Assembly: GCA_902805735.1 (NCBI GenBank)
Contig: CADCTW010000090.1
Location: forward strand, 1-55,988
Direction of reading: 5' to 3'
Length of the DNA stretch: 55,988 nt
Origin: an uncultured Gemmatimonadota bacterium
Lineage (GTDB): Bacteria; Gemmatimonadota; Gemmatimonadetes; Longimicrobiales; Longimicrobiaceae
The number at the start of each line of letters is the position of its first letter. Positions within the stretch are counted from its first letter, which is position 1. The notes beneath the pieces are model-generated. The model ran no database searches. It worked only from the letters and a program-made list of their open reading frames with translations, and had not been told where the DNA came from. Below are positions 52,184-55,988 of this stretch, piece after piece. A program made the translations under genes and the position numbers.

Positions 52184-55096
52184 ATGGCCCTGACACCGGT
52201 ACGCCGCAGCCTGCAGGAGATCGCGGACGGGTACAGCGTCTTCGAGCAGGACCAGGTACTGACGGCGCGGCAGCTCAACTCGCTGGCGGAGTACGCGGAC
52301 GACCAGACGCGGCTGACGCGCGTGCGCCTCCTGGGGATCGGGGTGGTGTGCGGGCTGCGCGTGTCGCTGGCCGGCGGGCAGGTGCGCGTATCGCGCGGAG
52401 TGGGGGTGACCAGCGACGGCGACATCCTCTCGCTGGACGCAGACACCACCTTCGACCGCTGGCGCCCCTACGACGACGCGCGCCCCGCGTACCCGCCGCT
52501 CTACCCCAACGGCGACTTCAAGCAGCCCATGATCCCCGCCTTCGAGCTGATCCCGGCGGGGCCGCAGGTGCCCGGGGCGCAGGGGCTGGGCACGCTTCCC
52601 TCCGCGCCCGGCGGACGCCCGCTGGACGCCATGAGCGCCGTCTTCCTCATGGAGAGCTACGTCCGCGACGAGGACCTCTGCTCGGGGACGGACTGCGACA
52701 ACCTGGGGTGCGACGCCCTCCACACCCCGCGGTTGCTGCTGGTGGCCTCCGACCAGGCGGCGCCGTTCTGGAACGCGGTCGCCACGCCGGCGGGCGCCTT
52801 CTCACGGCTCCCCGTGGTGGTGGCGGAGCGGCCGGTGGTGCCGGCGGGGCTCACCTCCACGTCCGCGCTGGCCAACCTGTACCGCGCCGCCTGCGGCACC
52901 ACCCACAACCGCCTGGTGGGCGCGCTGGGGGAGATCTACCCGGCGGCCGGCCCCTTCCTGCGCGACCACTTCGCGGCCGACCCGGCGCCGGGGTGGGTGG
53001 CGCGCCTCGTCGCCCTGCAGACGCAGTTCGCCGGGACCTCCGCGGGGATCCAGTACTACTACGACTTCCTGCGCGACGTGGCGGACACGTACAACGAGTT
53101 CCGCGACCACCTGTTCGGCGACGAGACGCTGTGCGCCCCGGACGTGGCCAGCTTCCCCAAGCACCTGCTGCTGGGGCCGCTGGTGCCGGGCGCCGCCGCC
53201 ACGGACCGCCGCACCGGCTTCTACCCGTCGCCCCTCACCGGGAAGTCGGCGGGGGAGATGGCCCACGCGGGGTTCCTGCTGCGCAAGCTGGACGCGCTCC
53301 TGGCCCGCTTCCAGCTCCCCAGCGGCACCGCCATCGTCACCCGCGTCACCCCCAGCATGGGCGAAGACCGGCCGCTGGAAGAGCGCGCCATCCCCTTCTA
53401 CTACCAGGCGGGGGGCAACGACCCCATCCACCGCCGCTGGAGCTACGCGCTGACGCGGCGCGGGATGGACACGTACAACTACGGCTTCCACGCCGCCTCG
53501 TACGGGGCGCAGGGCGGGGCCGCCAACCCGCTACGCTCGCAGATGGGCCGCTTCCCCGTGTTCCGCGTGGAGGGGCACGTGGGGCGGCCGCTCTCCGTGG
53601 TCCAGGGGGAGATCGAGACCCTGATCCGCCAGAACAACCTCCCCTTCGCCCTGCGCGCGGTGCTGCTGGGGGCGGATCGCGGCAAGATCACCTACCGGCC
53701 GCCGCGCCGCTTCACGGATCTTCACCACGTGCACGGGCTGGTGCGCAAGGACCTGGCGCTGCGGCTGGAGGAGGTGGAGCGCTTCAGCGGCAACCTCAGC
53801 AAGCTCACCCGCACCGGGGTGACGGCCGGCCTCGCCGGCGCCGAAGACCCGGACCGGATGAGCGTCGCCACCGGGACCAGCACCTTTGGCGGATCGGTAA
53901 AGGACAGCGCCGGGAGCGCGCGGCAGTCGCTGGAGGTGAAGTACGACGAGTACATGCAGGACCCCGTGAGCTGGCAAAAGGACATGCAGTCCACGCTGGA
54001 GGGGGCGGCGGTGATGAGGAGCCAGATCGGCCACCTGGCGCGCACGGAGTTCGTGAGCCCCTACGACACGCTGATCGGCGGCACCACCGCGTACTGGCTG
54101 CCCTGGCTGGACTGGACGCTGAGGAACCGCGAGGAAGAAGCCGACAACCGCCTCCTCTTCCGCAGCTTCGCGGACGAGCACCCGCAGCTCGAGCACACGG
54201 GCACGGTGCCGCGCGGGGGCACGCTGGTGCTTGCCTACAACCAGGACAACGTGGTGGTGGCGGATTTCGCCCTGCCGTACTACGTCCACGAGGCGCCCGA
54301 GGAGGAGGAGCCGGAGCCGCCGGCCCCCCGGAAGCCTGGCTTCCGGCCGGAGGTGCTCATCGACCTCCCCGTCTCCATCATCCCGTCGCGCCCCGTGATC
54401 TTCGAAGAGGAGTGGAAGAAACGCGAGCCCGACCTGCGGGTGGTCGACGAGTTCATCCTCACCCAGCAGGCGCGCCTGGACGACTTCATCAAGAACGGAC
54501 AGGTGCTGATCGACAAGGAGATCGCCTCCATCGGCGACCTGGTCAACGAGAGGGTGGGAGGCGAGCTGGCAGTCATCAACGAGAAGGTGGACGGGCAGTT
54601 GGCGATCGTCGACGAGAAGCTGGCCGGGCAGGCCAAGCTGATCGACACCGTGGGCACCACGCAGCTCGGGGTGCTGCGCGACTCGGTGAGCATCGCCAAC
54701 GCGATCACCATGCCCGCTGCGCAGTTCAGCGACGCCACGCTGGGGGTGATGGCGGCGGAGGCCGATGCGCTGGAGGCCAAGCTGCTCGGCCTGCAGGCGG
54801 CGGTGAACGACCCGGAGGCCAGCGCCGACGTGAAGGGCTTCCTGCAGGAGCAGATCGGGCGGACGCAGGAGGCGATCTCCGCCTCCGCCGTGCAGATGGC
54901 CAACTACCTCAACATGACGGAAGCACCCGTGGGGCCGGGCACCGAGGGCGGCCGGGTGGTGTCCAAGGTGGGAAGCGCGGTGGGCCGGCTGGCCGGGACC
55001 GCCGCGGGCGGCAGGCTGGCGGCCGGGCTGGGAGCCGTGGCCGGGAACGCCAGGACGCCCGAGATCAAGATCGCGATCGGCGGCTTCGGCCCGTGA
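52184..55096 (+). CDS. 970-residue injection-system protein, candidate fibre or adaptor
   Basis: 970 residues, no signal peptide. The N-terminus (YSVFEQDQVLTARQLNSLAE, DDQTRLTRVRLLGIGVVCGL) resembles the start of large proteins encoded at this point in other injection loci, where a fibre (Pvc13) is usual. Residues 163-178 hold CSGTDCDNLGCDALH, a four-Cys/Asp patch. An acidic proline linker (EEEEPEPPAPRKPGF) lies near 705-719. After it, ERVGGELAVINEKVDGQLAI and VDEKLAGQAKLIDTV repeat a 14-15-residue helical pattern, then a Gly/Ala-rich end. GGAG lies six bases before the ATG. It could be a fibre, a cargo adaptor or baseplate rim protein. Confidence 0.65.
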   Translation: MALTPVRRSLQEIADGYSVFEQDQVLTARQLNSLAEYADDQTRLTRVRLLGIGVVCGLRVSLAGGQVRVSRGVGVTSDGDILSLDADTTFDRWRPYDDARPAYPPLYPNGDFKQPMIPAFELIPAGPQVPGAQGLGTLPSAPGGRPLDAMSAVFLMESYVRDEDLCSGTDCDNLGCDALHTPRLLLVASDQAAPFWNAVATPAGAFSRLPVVVAERPVVPAGLTSTSALANLYRAACGTTHNRLVGALGEIYPAAGPFLRDHFAADPAPGWVARLVALQTQFAGTSAGIQYYYDFLRDVADTYNEFRDHLFGDETLCAPDVASFPKHLLLGPLVPGAAATDRRTGFYPSPLTGKSAGEMAHAGFLLRKLDALLARFQLPSGTAIVTRVTPSMGEDRPLEERAIPFYYQAGGNDPIHRRWSYALTRRGMDTYNYGFHAASYGAQGGAANPLRSQMGRFPVFRVEGHVGRPLSVVQGEIETLIRQNNLPFALRAVLLGADRGKITYRPPRRFTDLHHVHGLVRKDLALRLEEVERFSGNLSKLTRTGVTAGLAGAEDPDRMSVATGTSTFGGSVKDSAGSARQSLEVKYDEYMQDPVSWQKDMQSTLEGAAVMRSQIGHLARTEFVSPYDTLIGGTTAYWLPWLDWTLRNREEEADNRLLFRSFADEHPQLEHTGTVPRGGTLVLAYNQDNVVVADFALPYYVHEAPEEEEPEPPAPRKPGFRPEVLIDLPVSIIPSRPVIFEEEWKKREPDLRVVDEFILTQQARLDDFIKNGQVLIDKEIASIGDLVNERVGGELAVINEKVDGQLAIVDEKLAGQAKLIDTVGTTQLGVLRDSVSIANAITMPAAQFSDATLGVMAAEADALEAKLLGLQAAVNDPEASADVKGFLQEQIGRTQEAISASAVQMANYLNMTEAPVGPGTEGGRVVSKVGSAVGRLAGTAAGGRLAAGLGAVAGNARTPEIKIAIGGFGP

Positions 55097-55308
55097 TGCG
55101 AGCCTTCGAACGCCCGCACGTCCTGGACGAGCCGCCGCTCCATGCCGTACTCGTGGCGTGGCGGCGACTGGAGGATCTGCTGTCGGCCGGCAAGGGTCCG
55201 GGGCACGAGCGCGCCGGGAGTAGACCGGCTCCGCGCCGGCGTCCGCGACGGGGGGCAGGGTGCGTCCGGCGCTTTGCCCAGGAGGACAGGTGGGGGCTCA
55301 CGGTATGA
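55096..55308 (+). CDS. 70-residue basic protein of the injection system
   Basis: 70 residues: MRAFERPHVLDEPPLHAVLV, then VAWRRLEDLLSAGKG and an Arg/Pro/Gly-rich end. Its ATG shares a base with the previous stop (TGATG), and its TGA overlaps the start of the tape measure gene (ATGA), so it is locked into the operon. The N-terminal helix suggests a small binding partner; no family is recognised. Confidence 0.55.
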   Translation: MRAFERPHVLDEPPLHAVLVAWRRLEDLLSAGKGPGHERAGSRPAPRRRPRRGAGCVRRFAQEDRWGLTV

Positions 55309-55988
55309 CGTCACCGCACCGCATCCGGCGGCAGCGCTGGGAGCTGCGCACGGCGAGCGCCGACGACGCGTTCGCGGTGCGCCGGCAGCTTCGCGACGCG
55401 TGGGAGCCCGAGCTGCTCCCCGTCTTCGAGCGCGCCTTCGACGCGGCGGCGGGCGGCGCGACCCTGCGCATCCCCCGCATCGAGCTGCGCCTCGCCGTGG
55501 CGTCGCGCGCGGAGCTGGAGGAGCTGCTTCCGGGACTGATCGAGGCCGCCCTCGCGGAGCAGCTTCGCGACGCCATGCTGCCGGGGCTGGCCGCCGCTCG
55601 CGAGGCTGCTTCCTCCGCCGACCCGTTCTCGACGCTCGTCCACTACCTGCGCACGGGCACGCTGCCCTGGTGGGGCGCGGGAGGCTCGCTGGCCGAGGCG
55701 CCCGCGGTCCTGCGCCGCTGGTGCCACGAAGAGCGCGGCCGTGTAGCGGCGATGGCCGGGGCGGAGGGCGAGACCTTCTGCTTCCGCCTCCTGCAGTTGC
55801 TGGATGATCCCCTGGATCTGCTCCCCTCCGCCGTCCCGTCCGCGTGGCGCGAGGCGGTGGCTCGGTTGATGGCGCCCGCCGGGACGCTGGCACCGAGCCG
55901 CTACACGCGGCTGCGCGTGGCCGCCGCGCTCGTGGCCCGCGCGTTCTCCGCGTCCCCCGCCAAGCTGCCCGATCCCGCGCTCCTCGCC
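55305..55988 (+). CDS. Tape measure protein of the injection system (partial, Pvc14-like)
   Basis: The first 228 codons are in the window; the gene runs off the right edge. The start HRIRRQRWELRTASADDAFA, AVRRQLRDAWEPELLPVFER, then IPRIELRLAVASRAELEELL and an Ala/Leu-rich helix EAALAEQLRDAML, is the pattern of contractile-injection-system tape measure proteins, which set tube length. WWGAGGSLAEAP follows, then further helices. ATG 55305 overlaps the stop of the 70-residue gene. The AAA+ ATPase gene that usually comes next would lie outside this window. Confidence 0.85.
   Translation, partial: MTSPHRIRRQRWELRTASADDAFAVRRQLRDAWEPELLPVFERAFDAAAGGATLRIPRIELRLAVASRAELEELLPGLIEAALAEQLRDAMLPGLAAAREAASSADPFSTLVHYLRTGTLPWWGAGGSLAEAPAVLRRWCHEERGRVAAMAGAEGETFCFRLLQLLDDPLDLLPSAVPSAWREAVARLMAPAGTLAPSRYTRLRVAAALVARAFSASPAKLPDPALLA

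Noticed and set aside
37464-55988. Prophage or phage tail remnant
   Set aside because: No capsid, portal, terminase, integrase or lysis gene is present, while DUF4255, DUF5908 and the eCIS tape measure are specific to injection systems.
37464-55988. Type VI secretion system
   Set aside because: One large phage-type sheath protein replaces TssB/TssC and no TssJ, TssL, TssM or ClpV gene is seen.

Overview
The window looks like the chromosome of a high-GC soil-type bacterium. Gemmatimonadota, of the Longimicrobium kind, is my best guess. The guess rests on the GC-rich coding style, a PadR regulator with a duplicated orphan MacB-like permease, many Sec lipoproteins with LAGC or AAAC lipoboxes, and a dense family of intergenic hairpins built on the words CACAGAG and CTCTGTG. 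This is inference; no rRNA or other marker gene is present.

Left part (1-37 kb), a mosaic of short metabolic and membrane operons. From the left: the end of an IS630-like transposase, an EamA permease with a DUF3817 protein, a DUF1279-like membrane protein, a PAP2 phosphatase, a decayed gene, a PadR/permease pair with a palindromic operator, a BrnT/BrnA toxin-antitoxin pair, a lipoprotein, a PQQ-type sugar dehydrogenase lipoprotein, a GH13 branching-enzyme-like protein, small peptides, a tyrosinase coupled to a DUF2182 membrane protein, and an AT-richer island with two paralogous lipoproteins around an Ig-like secreted protein. Then come a VOC protein, a membrane protein fused to FG-GAP/ASPIC repeats, a double GNAT protein, a Rieske oxygenase, a GH3-like adenylating enzyme, a large membrane protein with split alpha/beta-hydrolase motifs, YdeI-like and MmcQ-like proteins, a DACNV-like sensor, an M30-like metalloprotease lipoprotein and a coiled-coil protein with a PD-(D/E)XK-like core.

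Right part (37.4-56 kb), one plus-strand locus for an extracellular contractile injection system (eCIS, PVC/Afp type). In order: DUF4255 protein, an unknown 339-aa protein, one sheath protein, two tube-type proteins, a DUF5908 peptide, a LysM-bearing tube-initiator-like protein, a VgrG-like spike, a PAAR tip, a gp25-like baseplate protein, a J-like baseplate protein, a second large baseplate protein, an unknown 970-aa protein, a 70-aa protein, and the start of the tape measure protein, cut by the window end. Tube, sheath, spike and baseplate are therefore all present. The AAA+ ATPase and cargo genes, if they exist, lie to the right of the window. Many of these genes overlap by 1-4 bases, which suggests coupled translation.

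Oddities in the eCIS locus: the sheath carries a seven-copy DPNNPAP repeat; an 18-bp repeat array of about 18 units sits just before the 339-aa gene; the 5' end of the PAAR gene is duplicated in frame; and the spike gene lacks a standard start at its expected position. Four dispersed repeat families fill most gaps and sometimes supply stop codons or ribosome binding sites to neighbouring genes.
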